Assembly: GCA_900316975.1 (NCBI GenBank)
Contig: ONFA01000004.1
Location: forward strand, 62,001-126,000
DNA from: an uncultured Prevotellaceae bacterium
GTDB taxonomy: Bacteria > Bacteroidota > Bacteroidia > Bacteroidales > Bacteroidaceae
Length of the DNA stretch: 64,000 nt
Direction: 5' to 3'
The notes under the pieces were generated by a model. It was given only the letters and a program-made list of their open reading frames with translations, had not been told where the DNA came from and ran no database searches. A program made the translations under genes and the position numbers. Of this stretch, positions 37,274-44,779 are shown in pieces; position 1 is the first letter of the stretch, and the number at the start of each line of letters is the position of its first letter.

Positions 37274-38155
37274 TCAGTCCAGATTTCTTTCCAAATATTT
37301 CGATGCAATGTAATGTGAGGCGATAGTCCAAGGAAGAACCTCCAGGCATAATATGACAATGCTGAATGCTACACTTCCCTCATATTTGTCATAGGCGTTG
37401 AAGACCAACCAGCACGCAGCCATAAGAATCGCAGAGAATACTGTAATGGAAAAGAAGGAGTATCGGTTTCTCCCGAATTTCTTGTAAAGCCAAAGGGATA
37501 GAGCACAAACCGGCATTGTGAATAATCCCGAATACCCAAGCCCAATGTTGTCCACATGCTTGCTTAATGCATTATTTCCACCGATGCCTATGATGCCAGA
37601 AAGTACATAACCAAGAATTGCCATAAAACAGATATACAATAAGGGAAGCAAATAAAACAAGTCATAGTAGATGTCATTCTTCCTCTCACCCGATTCAGCA
37701 ACAAGCCGTTTCCTGATAAGCGAAAGAGTGAAAAAAGAAACAAGAATGAAGGGAACATGCTGCAGGAAACTTTCCAATGCTCTATAATAAATCCATTCCG
37801 CATATCCCGTTGTCTCTGTATAAGCTTGAATTATCAAACCAACCTCATCTTTCAGACATACAATTAACAGCAAAACATTGATGCCGATAATGATTTTCCA
37901 ACTGTAAATCAATTTGCGTTCAATATAAAGCAGAATGTAAAGCCATATACATAATACCAACATAATGACGGGGGAGAACACAATCATCCCCACCCTCGGA
38001 GACGGTCCCAAAATCTGCCTTTCTTGAAAGAATTCTGCTGGTAGTGAAGCAAGGATCTTATCATGAATAGACGTAAAGAGCAGAGTCTGAAGGAGCCATA
38101 GGATAGCAAACAGGACAGGAAGGCTCCAATAAAAGAGATTTAGTTTTTTTTTCAT
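37274..38155 (-). CDS. Multi-pass membrane protein, unknown family
   Basis: The product has 293 residues with about seven hydrophobic segments (about 8-28, 55-77, 85-103, 130-150, 165-185, 205-225, 235-285). I recognise no transporter or enzyme motif. The gene lies between a full-length TPR lipoprotein gene and the truncated copy of that same gene, so it was probably caught between two halves of a duplication. Confidence 0.6.
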   Translation of the reverse strand: MKKKLNLFYWSLPVLFAILWLLQTLLFTSIHDKILASLPAEFFQERQILGPSPRVGMIVFSPVIMLVLCIWLYILLYIERKLIYSWKIIIGINVLLLIVCLKDEVGLIIQAYTETTGYAEWIYYRALESFLQHVPFILVSFFTLSLIRKRLVAESGERKNDIYYDLFYLLPLLYICFMAILGYVLSGIIGIGGNNALSKHVDNIGLGYSGLFTMPVCALSLWLYKKFGRNRYSFFSITVFSAILMAACWLVFNAYDKYEGSVAFSIVILCLEVLPWTIASHYIASKYLERNLD

Positions 38156-38201
38156 AAAAATGAAATGTTTATGTATTAATAGATTCCAGTTAAGTCTCTC
38201 A

Positions 38202-38448
38202 TCACATTTTGTTCTTGAATTCTTTTACCCTTCTCGCTAGTTTCCCCACAGAATCAGGGGACGGTTCTTTGGTCCGACGGTGACACATGGACATCAAACG
38301 TAGTCCATCTGCACTTCTTTGCTCTTTCGCGACTTGGGCTGTCTCGGTCTGTGCATCTGCCTGGCCTTGCCCCTTTCCTTGCATGCATGATGTACTTACA
38401 CTAACGGAAAGCAGAATCAATCCTAATACACCCCCAAGAGGCCACTTT
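38202..38448 (-). pseudogene. Truncated duplicate of the 5' end of the TPR lipoprotein gene
   Basis: Bases 38286-38448 match 37029-37191 except for two positions. The start codon has been lost, since the upstream in-frame codon is TGA, and only a TTG could initiate. After the conserved stretch the sequence changes completely to an unrelated tail ending at 38202. In that tail a ggggacggttctttggtcc segment resembles motifs seen in widespread small repeat elements (recollection, unverified). Confidence 0.75.
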
Positions 38449-38468
38449 CAAACTTTTTAATACATTAT

Positions 38469-38524
38469 GTTCCCTTTCATTTTTATATTCCCCATTTTTC
38501 GAGAAATGTATAACGAACACACAA
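38469..38524. repeat. 56-nt direct repeat, copy downstream of the TraB-like gene
   Basis: Identical to 39533-39588 except for one base. It ends 9 nt before the TraB-like stop codon position at 38533. Confidence 0.9.
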
Positions 38525-38532
38525 TATGAATG

Positions 38533-39465
38533 TTAAGGCTTCATCTGCTCCACAGTGTACCCTGCATTGCGCAACAGTTGGATGATGCCGTGTTCTCCTG
38601 GCAGACGCCACGCTTCGAACTCAAACATGATAGAGGCTTTCGGCATGGCATCCTGCATGTGCGAGATCCATTTTTCGTGACGTTTCTCCTGGCTCTTCTG
38701 CCAGATGTAGTCAGAATTATGTGGAAGTATAGCTGCATAACCTTCATAGTCACCCTTCTTCCCGCAGAGGGTCGCCATCATTTCCCTTTTTGGTTTCTCT
38801 TCCCGTTCCTTGATTGCTGTCTGCAATCGTTGGTCATAAGTGGCAATGACGGTCATGAGTGTGTCAATCTGTTCATCAAGGCTCGTTAGCCATTGTCCCC
38901 AGTATGCGTCATCATAGTATGTGTAGTTATCGTATCCGATGTCCCAAACTTTCAAACCATGAAGTTTAGCCTGTTCAAGGGGCTCATTTTTAATATCTCG
39001 TTGTTCTCCATGTTCTTCCGGGTATCGATTTCGGACTTCTTGAAGGATGGAAAAAGTGAAAATGCATGTATAAGTAAGGGGCTTGCTGTATTTCCATCCC
39101 AATCCCATTCCTTCGAACATATCTGCCAGATGCTGATGCCTTACTTTATATACCCCTGCATCCAGTGCCTCAATTTGCTCCTTGCTCAGCACGTCGTAGA
39201 TGGTTTTGCCGTCGGGCAACCTCGTCAGTCCTTCTGAGGGGTCTGAAAAAATGGTATGGTCCTCTGCCATACAAAACTGTTGACATTGAGCCTCTACCTC
39301 CGTATACCCAAACAGGCTGTCAAGGTGTGCGTTGGATAGATTACCCACCATTCCAAGCATGTACGATGGCTTCTCCAACCCATTTTCACTGATGCGGAAG
39401 AGGAACTGCGCATGGAGAGAGGAGGCAGCAAATGTCAGAAGTAATATGTATAACCAACGCTTCAT
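38533..39465 (-). CDS. TraB/GumN-family protein with degenerate N-terminal motif
   Basis: The product has 310 residues with a signal peptide (to about 20, SSLHAQ). The beginning KPSYMLGMVGNLSNAHLDS aligns with the GxxH start region of TraB/GumN proteins, but the usual G-T-x-H is not intact. The end has RHEKWISHM and LPGEHGIIQLLRNAGYTVE, matching the family's C-terminal motifs. Members are proposed proteases, with unclear function. The gene is bracketed by a 56-nt direct repeat and has its own TAACTTTG promoter box. Confidence 0.72.
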   Translation of the reverse strand: MKRWLYILLLTFAASSLHAQFLFRISENGLEKPSYMLGMVGNLSNAHLDSLFGYTEVEAQCQQFCMAEDHTIFSDPSEGLTRLPDGKTIYDVLSKEQIEALDAGVYKVRHQHLADMFEGMGLGWKYSKPLTYTCIFTFSILQEVRNRYPEEHGEQRDIKNEPLEQAKLHGLKVWDIGYDNYTYYDDAYWGQWLTSLDEQIDTLMTVIATYDQRLQTAIKEREEKPKREMMATLCGKKGDYEGYAAILPHNSDYIWQKSQEKRHEKWISHMQDAMPKASIMFEFEAWRLPGEHGIIQLLRNAGYTVEQMKP

Positions 39466-39499
39466 GGGTTGTTTTTATTTATATAACGAATAAGAGTGG

Positions 39500-39507
39500 C
39501 AAAGTTA
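39500..39507 (-). promoter_or_regulatory. TraB-like gene promoter box TAACTTTG
   Basis: The minus strand reads TAACTTTG, 34 nt before the ATG at 39465. Confidence 0.7.
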
Positions 39508-39532
39508 AACAAAAAAAAAGTTTTTTTTAATT

Positions 39533-39588
39533 GTTCCCTTTCATTTTTATATTCCCCATTTTTCGAAAAATGTATAACGAACACACAA
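39533..39588. repeat. 56-nt direct repeat, copy upstream of the TraB-like gene
   Basis: Partner of 38469-38524. The two copies are 1,064 nt apart and enclose the TraB-like gene and its promoter. Confidence 0.9.
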
Positions 39589-39760
39589 CTTTTTAAGGTA
39601 AAGGGTGTGTTTTTAACATTGTGCACGGCAAAGTTAGTTATTTATTTTCACCAAACAAAGAAGATAAGTATAAAAGTGAGGGTGCACCTGCATTTCTCAA
39701 ACTAGTTTAAGCACAATTCGTAAAGAGTGTTAAAAATTCGGGGAGGCAGGAAAGATGTGC

Positions 39761-39768
39761 TATCTTTG
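39761..39768 (+). promoter_or_regulatory. Crp/Fnr gene promoter box TATCTTTG
   Basis: TATCTTTG lies 21 nt before the ATG at 39790. Confidence 0.7.
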
Positions 39769-39789
39769 CATTGCAAAAAAAGAAAGGGA

Positions 39790-40380
39790 ATGGACAAATT
39801 CAACATCTACAAGGAAGGGCTTGATTTGCAGTTTGCCATAGATGCATGTATGCAAAGAGGTAGAATCTGGCACATGAAGAAGGGCGAAGTATTTGAACTT
39901 GTAGGAGAGCCTGCACGATGGATGGGCTTCATCAAGACTGGCTATCTGAAGTATGTGGCACACAATGAGGTGGACGGAAAAGACTACAGCATGGCTTTCG
40001 TTTTCGAGGGGGAACTGGCTGGTGACTATCCCTTCTGTTTCTATGGCGGCATGTCAGATGTGAGTATCGTAGCAGGCGAGGACTGCACCCTCTATGTGAT
40101 GGAAGGTGCCGAGTTCAACCTGCTGTTCGAAGAGAGCATCGACACCATGCGTGCTGGAAAGCAATTTGCCGAGCATCTGTTCATTCAAGCATACACTCGA
40201 GTACTCAACTTCTATCGTACCGATGCCAAGAATCGCTACATAGGACTCCTGCAACGCTGTCCCCATGTGGTGAAGAAGTTGCCCCTGCTGGAAATCGCCT
40301 CATATCTCCGTGTCACACCCACCACTATCAGCAAAATTCGAAAGGAACTATCGGAAGAGAACAAATCATTTGAAGAGTGA
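39790..40380 (+). CDS. Crp/Fnr-family transcriptional regulator
   Basis: The product has 196 residues from the ATG at 39790. The frame extends to 39727, but that would include the promoter box. A cyclic-nucleotide-binding-like beta-barrel spans about residues 20-125 (GEVFELVGEPARWMGFIKTGYLKY, CTLYVMEG). A short helix-turn-helix at the C-terminus (LLEIASYLRVTPTTISKIRKEL) would bind DNA. The barrel lacks the iron-sulfur cysteines of Fnr, and the arginine/glutamate pair of true cAMP sites is not evident, so the effector is unknown. It stands alone, next to the second 23-nt-period array. Confidence 0.85.
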   Translation: MDKFNIYKEGLDLQFAIDACMQRGRIWHMKKGEVFELVGEPARWMGFIKTGYLKYVAHNEVDGKDYSMAFVFEGELAGDYPFCFYGGMSDVSIVAGEDCTLYVMEGAEFNLLFEESIDTMRAGKQFAEHLFIQAYTRVLNFYRTDAKNRYIGLLQRCPHVVKKLPLLEIASYLRVTPTTISKIRKELSEENKSFEE

Positions 40381-40503
40381 TGAGTCGGAATTAAGAGATA
40401 AGATTTAGGAGGGAGGAGGGAGGCATACGCTTCTTGTGCTCACTTGCATCCACCTAAGAGGCTCAGAAATGTTCTCTCCGGCGCCTCAGTCGTTATCTCT
40501 CGG

Positions 40504-40943
40504 GAGATGACGAGCCTCAGAGCTTGGAGATGACGAGCCTCAGAGCTTGGAGATGACGAGCGTCAGAGCTGGGAGATGACGAGTGACAGAGCTGGGAGAT
40601 GACGGAAGGGAGAACGAAGAGATGACGAGTGTGACAAAGCAAAGATGACGAGTGTGAGGCTGTGGTGGATACGAGCAAGCGTGAGCGGAGATGACGAAAG
40701 GGACGAGGCGGTGATGACGAGTGCGAGGAAGTGGTAGATACGAGCAAGCGTGAGCGGAGATGACGAAAGGGAGTCTTGTGAGATGATGTTGAGAGGGAAG
40801 AGGCGACGCCCAGATTTGCGGAAAGTTCTATGAGTGAGACCTCATTGTGTGTATGGGTGAGACACCGACACCTGTATGGGTGAGACACCGACACCTGTAT
40901 GGGTAAGATACCTCAACGACTGTGAGCGAGCAAATGGAGAGTG
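40504..40943. repeat. Degenerate 23-nt-period tandem array 2 (about 19 units)
   Basis: Anchored on GATGACGAG, units begin (anchor positions) at 40506, 40529, 40552, 40575, 40598, 40621, 40644, 40667, 40690, 40713, 40736, 40759 and 40782, then 40805, 40828, 40851, 40874, 40897 and 40920. Every step is 23 nt. The first four units are nearly identical (GAGATGACGAGCCTCAGAGC), a three-unit block repeats at 40644-40703 and 40713-40772, and two perfect copies of a GTATGGGTGAGACACCGA unit plus a partial one end the array. The core AGTGAC at positions 10-15 matches array 1 in the same phase. The minus-strand ORF over it (40517-40894) is an artefact. Confidence 0.85.
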
Positions 40944-41046
40944 GCAGGATAGGTTTAGTGCTAACCCTAATGGAGCACCATGAGTAATATGAAACAAAAA
41001 TGGATGAAAATGTGTAATATTAGAAGGTGACAGTTGATAACTACCA

Positions 41047-41065
41047 CCTTACTACTACGAACCCA
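41047..41065. repeat. 19-nt direct repeat, left copy (flanks the PIN module)
   Basis: CCTTACTACTACGAACCCA. The same 19 nt recur at 42064-42082 on the other side of the toxin-antitoxin pair. Confidence 0.9.
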
Positions 41066-41139
41066 AGGAGGAATAAAGGAGCACTAAAGGAGCACTAAAG
41101 GAACACCAAAGGTCAAGGGGGGAGAAAACAATCTCCACC

Positions 41140-41164
41140 AAATCGATGTCGACGACGTCGATTT
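41140..41164. repeat. 25-nt palindrome
   Basis: A 12-bp stem around a single central base (with AATCGATGTCGACG on the left), with one G-T mismatch. There is no T-run, so it is more likely a protein-binding or cruciform site than a terminator. It lies about 86 nt after the PIN gene in its direction of transcription. Confidence 0.7.
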
Positions 41165-41250
41165 AGAGGTTACGGAAGAGACTTTCAAATGAAGAATCCA
41201 CAAACAAAGAAGCCCATCCAAATGGACAGGCTTCATGGGTTAAATAAAGG

Positions 41251-41664
41251 TTATCGTTTATCCCTCAGCAGAATCTCAATCATCTCAGCAGGCGTGACAA
41301 CAATTGGAGTCTTAGGGAAGTGTTTTATATTGCCAGTTATAAGGTAAGCATCCTCTTTAGAAAGGGCAACCTCATAAAACACCACATCATCTTTATCTGG
41401 AAAAACTTCATCACTCTTAACACGTTCTGAAGAAATTCCCAATTTGCAAATACTTTTCAAATACTTATTGACCAAAGAGGGTGTGAAATGAAATTTCGAA
41501 CGTCGAAGGACATCTTCATATTCTGCGATAATCTCGTCGTTGTACAAAGGTACAATTTCCCCTTGAAATATCGCGTCCAACACTTTTACAGTGGCAGCGT
41601 TGATGTTTTTGGAGAACAAAGCAGAGACAAAAACGTTCGTGTCAATGACAGCGTATATCATCAC
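41251..41664 (-). CDS. PIN-domain toxin
   Basis: The product has 137 residues, all PIN domain. The expected acidic residues are visible: Asp8 in VIDTNVFVSAL, a Glu in IIAEYEDVLRR, an Asp in FPDKDDVVFYEVAL, and an Asp in DAYLITGNIKHF. PIN toxins are Mg-dependent ribonucleases, often cutting tRNA or mRNA. It overlaps the upstream antitoxin gene by 4 nt (ATGA), the usual coupling in such pairs. It belongs to the putative PIN-family toxin-antitoxin class. Confidence 0.9.
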   Translation of the reverse strand: MMIYAVIDTNVFVSALFSKNINAATVKVLDAIFQGEIVPLYNDEIIAEYEDVLRRSKFHFTPSLVNKYLKSICKLGISSERVKSDEVFPDKDDVVFYEVALSKEDAYLITGNIKHFPKTPIVVTPAEMIEILLRDKR

Positions 41665-41969
41665 TTCTGCATTTTTGAGCGTCTTTCTTCACGGGCAAGA
41701 CGGATTTCTTCATTAATCTCGTCTAGCGTCATCTCTTGCAGTCCATTCTCTTGCGCCTCCGTCCTTAGGGCATGGAATGCATCCAACGCACTCATAGATT
41801 TCTTCTCAGGAGCCGCCTTGATCTCAAAAGGAATTCTGCGTTGCATGACCACTGCATTTGCAAAGATGTTCATTGCAGCATTTGCACTCATGCCAAACTG
41901 AGCACAAAGTTTGTCAAAAGCTGCCTTGATGCCTGAGTCCATACGGACTGTCATAGATACTTGTGCCAT
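41661..41969 (-). CDS. RelB/DinJ-like antitoxin
   Basis: The product has 102 residues from the ATG at 41969 (the ATG at 41975 adds two residues). The N-terminus (MAQVSMTVRMDSGIKAAFDKLCAQFGMSANAAMNIF) has the ribbon-helix-helix layout of RelB/DinJ antitoxins, and the charged C-terminal tail (IRLAREERRSKMQK) is the likely toxin-binding segment. Such pairs normally autorepress their own promoter, which is the TAACTTTG box at 41992-41999. Confidence 0.88.
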   Translation of the reverse strand: MAQVSMTVRMDSGIKAAFDKLCAQFGMSANAAMNIFANAVVMQRRIPFEIKAAPEKKSMSALDAFHALRTEAQENGLQEMTLDEINEEIRLAREERRSKMQK

Positions 41970-41991
41970 AATCATATTCTTTTTGATGCCG

Positions 41992-41999
41992 CAAAGTTA
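41992..41999 (-). promoter_or_regulatory. Toxin-antitoxin promoter box TAACTTTG
   Basis: The minus strand reads TAACTTTG, 22 nt before the antitoxin ATG. An autoregulatory operator is expected close by, but I cannot assign it. Confidence 0.7.
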
Positions 42000-42063
42000 A
42001 GTATTTTATTCCAATCTGCCATCATCTTGACTTAATTTTTTATTATTTTGCCATCAACTTCAA

Positions 42064-42099
42064 CCTTACTACTACGAACCCACTACCTTACTACTACGA
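42064..42099. repeat. 19-nt direct repeat, right copy plus a 14-nt partial copy
   Basis: 42064-42082 is identical to 41047-41065, and 42086-42099 repeats its first 14 nt. It lies between the antitoxin promoter and the end of the AbiEii-like gene. Confidence 0.9.
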
Positions 42100-42125
42100 G
42101 TCCTGGAGCAAGTAAGGGAAGATAA

Positions 42126-43145
42126 TCACTCACCAATCTGATTTTTAAACAGTAACTCCAAACTCCTCATACTATCCATTAAGGTCTCAAATGTAGGGTG
42201 CTCACCATAAATCATAGCAGCTGACATTTCTTCATAATCTTTTTCCCAGCCTTCCCTACATTGCATCGGGGGGAGCAGTTGAATACGTTTGCGAATGTCT
42301 GACGTGTAGTCAACACCTTGCATACTGGTGAGTGTAGAACGATGGTGATGTATAGTCTGCCAAAGTTCGTCGTTGGGAACAGCCTTGTCTGCTACACCTT
42401 GCTGGATCATCATGTAGAGGTCATAAATATGCCGAGAACGGCGATGCGCCTCTACACTTTTATTGACAGAGAAAAGTTCGTGAAGCAAAAACGCTTTCTC
42501 CAAGAATGTTTTCTCTGAAATGGCAGTCTTTACCATTACATCAGATATTGTGGTGCTAATAGAAGGAAACGCTTCTTCTACCATACTTGTGATAGAAGTT
42601 TCTATATACGGCTCCAATAAAGATCGTGCGCCAGCCTCTACTTTCACCACAGAAGGTATGTAGTCTAATTTGTCTTCGAAGACCGACTTATAACGAATGA
42701 ATATGCTCCGTGGCTCTGGATAGGTGGAATCACCTTCGCCATCAGGTTCCGGCTCTATCTGGCAAGAATCTTTCAAGGATGTTTGATTGACTGCCGCTAC
42801 CAACTGCTGATATAGTGTGTCACGAACAAAAAGTGAGGAAACTTTTCGCAGTTTCTTAACCTGCTTCTTTTTCAGATCACCTTCAAGTTCAAATACGGCC
42901 CTATCTATTGCCAAATCAATGTCTTCAGAAAAACGATTTATCAATTTCCAAACCTTGCTAAGCGATGTGCCACCTTTGAATACTAAATTGTCAGCACAGG
43001 GCAGGCTAAATAGCAACTGAATCACAGCCGTCACCCATAAGTCCTTCTCTACGGCTTGTTTTGGCAAACCTTGCTTAATAGCCGTCTGTTCTAATATAGT
43101 GCGTTGCTGAGGTGCAGTCAGCGAAAAGTAGTCATTCTTCTTCAT
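42126..43145 (-). CDS. AbiEii/AbiGii-family nucleotidyltransferase toxin
   Basis: The product has 339 residues. The nucleotidyltransferase signature KGGTSLSKVWKL followed by FSEDIDLAID gives the GS and DxD metal-binding motifs of the AbiEii/AbiGii family. In better-studied AbiE systems such proteins act as toxins that modify tRNA 3' ends and cause abortive infection. The gene starts within the end of the partner gene (14-nt overlap), as usual for AbiE pairs. Confidence 0.88.
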   Translation of the reverse strand: MKKNDYFSLTAPQQRTILEQTAIKQGLPKQAVEKDLWVTAVIQLLFSLPCADNLVFKGGTSLSKVWKLINRFSEDIDLAIDRAVFELEGDLKKKQVKKLRKVSSLFVRDTLYQQLVAAVNQTSLKDSCQIEPEPDGEGDSTYPEPRSIFIRYKSVFEDKLDYIPSVVKVEAGARSLLEPYIETSITSMVEEAFPSISTTISDVMVKTAISEKTFLEKAFLLHELFSVNKSVEAHRRSRHIYDLYMMIQQGVADKAVPNDELWQTIHHHRSTLTSMQGVDYTSDIRKRIQLLPPMQCREGWEKDYEEMSAAMIYGEHPTFETLMDSMRSLELLFKNQIGE

Positions 43146-43749
43146 ACAGGGATTTGATGATTGATGACACCCATGCAGGCATCAGTTGATAATCCTTCTC
43201 TATGACTTTCCTATCTTCTTTTGCCAACAATTCTTTTGTATGGGCAAGAATCTCAGGTGCGATATTATCCTTACCTATATTTTTATAGGCAAAAGTCAAC
43301 AGCATTGCAAGTTGAGACTTGAAAGCAAAATTCTTGGGGGCAGCATTCCTGAATTCTATCGTTGCGCCATTACTAAGATTCAGCTTACGCTCAGAACCAT
43401 CTGTCAGATATACAATATTCATCGGGATTTGAGTTGAAAACCCCAATCTGTTAAGCGCATAGATGCCTGTAGGTACAATACGGGCTTTATCTCTTTTTGC
43501 CACAGCCTCTGCAATGTCTTCTAAGGTGGGATACAACACACCTAACCCTAAAACCTTGTCTATCTTAGGATAGCAATAGATGCCACGACTAATACGGAGA
43601 ATGACTCCTTCGTTTGTCAGCCTCTCCAATGCCTTATTGATGGTTTTCTGTTCCCCTAACCGCACAAAGTCACCAGCAAAAAGCAAACGGCCTCTGTTGC
43701 CTTTCTTAATCTGTTCCAGTACTTTCTTCTCAATAGATTGCTCAGCCAT
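43132..43749 (-). CDS. AbiEi-like antitoxin/transcriptional regulator (DUF6088 type)
   Basis: The product has 205 residues. A winged-helix N-terminal domain (about 1-65, with INKALERLTNEGVILRISRGIYCYP) is followed by a conserved C-terminal domain, the layout of AbiEi-type antitoxins. It is expected to repress its operon and neutralise the downstream nucleotidyltransferase. A TAAATTTG box lies 19 nt upstream. It is the first gene of a two-gene module with a 14-nt overlap. Confidence 0.82.
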   Translation of the reverse strand: MAEQSIEKKVLEQIKKGNRGRLLFAGDFVRLGEQKTINKALERLTNEGVILRISRGIYCYPKIDKVLGLGVLYPTLEDIAEAVAKRDKARIVPTGIYALNRLGFSTQIPMNIVYLTDGSERKLNLSNGATIEFRNAAPKNFAFKSQLAMLLTFAYKNIGKDNIAPEILAHTKELLAKEDRKVIEKDYQLMPAWVSSIIKSLYEEE

Positions 43750-43768
43750 AGCTTTTATGATTTTGTCG

Positions 43769-43776
43769 CAAATTTA
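43769..43776 (-). promoter_or_regulatory. AbiE-like module promoter box TAAATTTG
   Basis: The minus strand reads TAAATTTG, 19 nt before the ATG at 43749. Confidence 0.65.
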
Positions 43777-43866
43777 GGGTATTTTTTCGACAACACAAAA
43801 ACAACTCTCAACTTTTTTCACTTTTACATTATTTTTCTTTCAATTTTGTGTTATCCTCGCTTATTC

Positions 43867-44040
43867 GTACGTTGGCTACACCGAACTTAGGCTGCATCTC
43901 GGAAATAAAAATGAAAAAATGTTTTTTCATTTTGTATTTCGCTCGATTATTCGTAACGTTGGCTACGCCGAACTTAGGCTGCATCTCGGAAATAAAAATG
44001 AAAAAATGTTTTTTCATTTTGTATTTCGCTCGATTTGCAC
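43867..44040. repeat. Two tandem 87-nt units, each with a 12-bp hairpin, upstream of trmD
   Basis: Units starting at about 43867 and 43954 are nearly identical (about 2-3 differences plus one indel at the start). Each contains the perfect hairpin AAAATGAAAAAA-TG-TTTTTTCATTTT (43908-43933 and 43995-44020) and ends in a TTTTGTATTTCGCTCGATT stretch. The TAACTTTG box of the trmD promoter (44041-44048) lies exactly 87 nt after a TAACGTTG (43954-43961), so the repeated unit spans the promoter. Confidence 0.85.
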
Positions 44041-44048
44041 TAACTTTG
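44018..44048 (+). promoter_or_regulatory. trmD promoter TTTG-N19-TAACTTTG
   Basis: TTTG at 44018-44021 and TAACTTTG at 44041-44048 are 19 nt apart, the ideal spacing. The ATG follows 26 nt later. Confidence 0.8.
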
Positions 44049-44074
44049 CCACAGAAAATAGAAAAAGGTCATTT

Positions 44075-44773
44075 ATGCGCATTGACATCATCACGGTTCT
44101 TCCTGAACTGATAGAACCGTTTACACAAGAGAGCATTCTCGGACGTGCTCAGAAGAAAGGACTGGCAGAAATACATGTACATAACCTGAGGGACTACACC
44201 ACCGACAAGCATCGGCGGGTGGATGACTACCCGTTTGGCGGTGCGGCTGGCATGCTGATTCAGTGCCAACCACTGGATGCTTGTATTGCAGCACTGAAGG
44301 CGGAACGTAAGTATGATGAGATTATCTTCACTGCTCCTGATGGCGAGAAGTTCGACCAGCCAATGGCTAACGAACTTTCGCTGAAGGAGAACATCATTAT
44401 TATTTGTGGACACTACAAGGGCATTGACTACCGCATCCGCGAACACCTCATCACAAAGGAAGTCAGCATCGGCGACTATGTGCTGACGGGTGGCGAACTG
44501 GCTGCGGCAGTGATGGCTGACTCTATCGTGCGAGTCATTCCCGGTGTGATTGGTGACGTGGAAAGTGCCTTATCCGACTCTTTCCAAGATAATCTGCTTG
44601 AGCCGCCCGTCTATACACGCCCGGCGGAGTATCACCCCGTGAGTTGTCCGGATGAAACTTGGACAGTGCCAGAAATACTCCTCTCCGGTCACGAGGCAAA
44701 AATCAAGGAGTGGGAGTATGAACAGGCGTTAGCCAGAACGAAGACCTTGCGGCCTGATCTTTTAGACAAGTGA
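44075..44773 (+). CDS. trmD: tRNA (guanine-N1-)-methyltransferase
   Basis: The product has 232 residues from [12 protein letters not shown]. It has the TrmD SPOUT-class features: [11 protein letters not shown], the trefoil-knot region [16 protein letters not shown], and [17 protein letters not shown] for SAM and dimer contacts. It methylates G37 next to the anticodon, preventing frameshifting. The frame is open upstream to 43919 across the repeat units, but that extension is repeat-derived and its start would precede the promoter. It converges on the Na/Pi cotransporter gene with only 6 nt between stops. Confidence 0.96.
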   Translation: MRIDIITVLPELIEPFTQESILGRAQKKGLAEIHVHNLRDYTTDKHRRVDDYPFGGAAGMLIQCQPLDACIAALKAERKYDEIIFTAPDGEKFDQPMANELSLKENIIIICGHYKGIDYRIREHLITKEVSIGDYVLTGGELAAAVMADSIVRVIPGVIGDVESALSDSFQDNLLEPPVYTRPAEYHPVSCPDETWTVPEILLSGHEAKIKEWEYEQALARTKTLRPDLLDK

Positions 44774-44779
44774 AAGAGT

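Larger units (their letters stand above)
40944..41250. other. Gene-free stretch with short direct repeats and a palindrome
   Basis: Between array 2 and the toxin gene there is a 14-nt-type repeat (GGAGCACTAAA at about 41080-41110), the 19-nt direct repeat at 41047-41065, and a 25-nt palindrome at 41140-41164. No gene is seen. Confidence 0.6.

Noticed and set aside
40517-40894. Minus-strand 125-residue ORF over array 2
   Set aside because: It is Ser/Arg/His-rich repeat translation with no signal, promoter or family features; the frame exists because the repeat lacks stops.
43829-44017. 62-residue ORF upstream of trmD
   Set aside because: It is a translation of the tandem 87-nt repeat and contains the same peptide twice.
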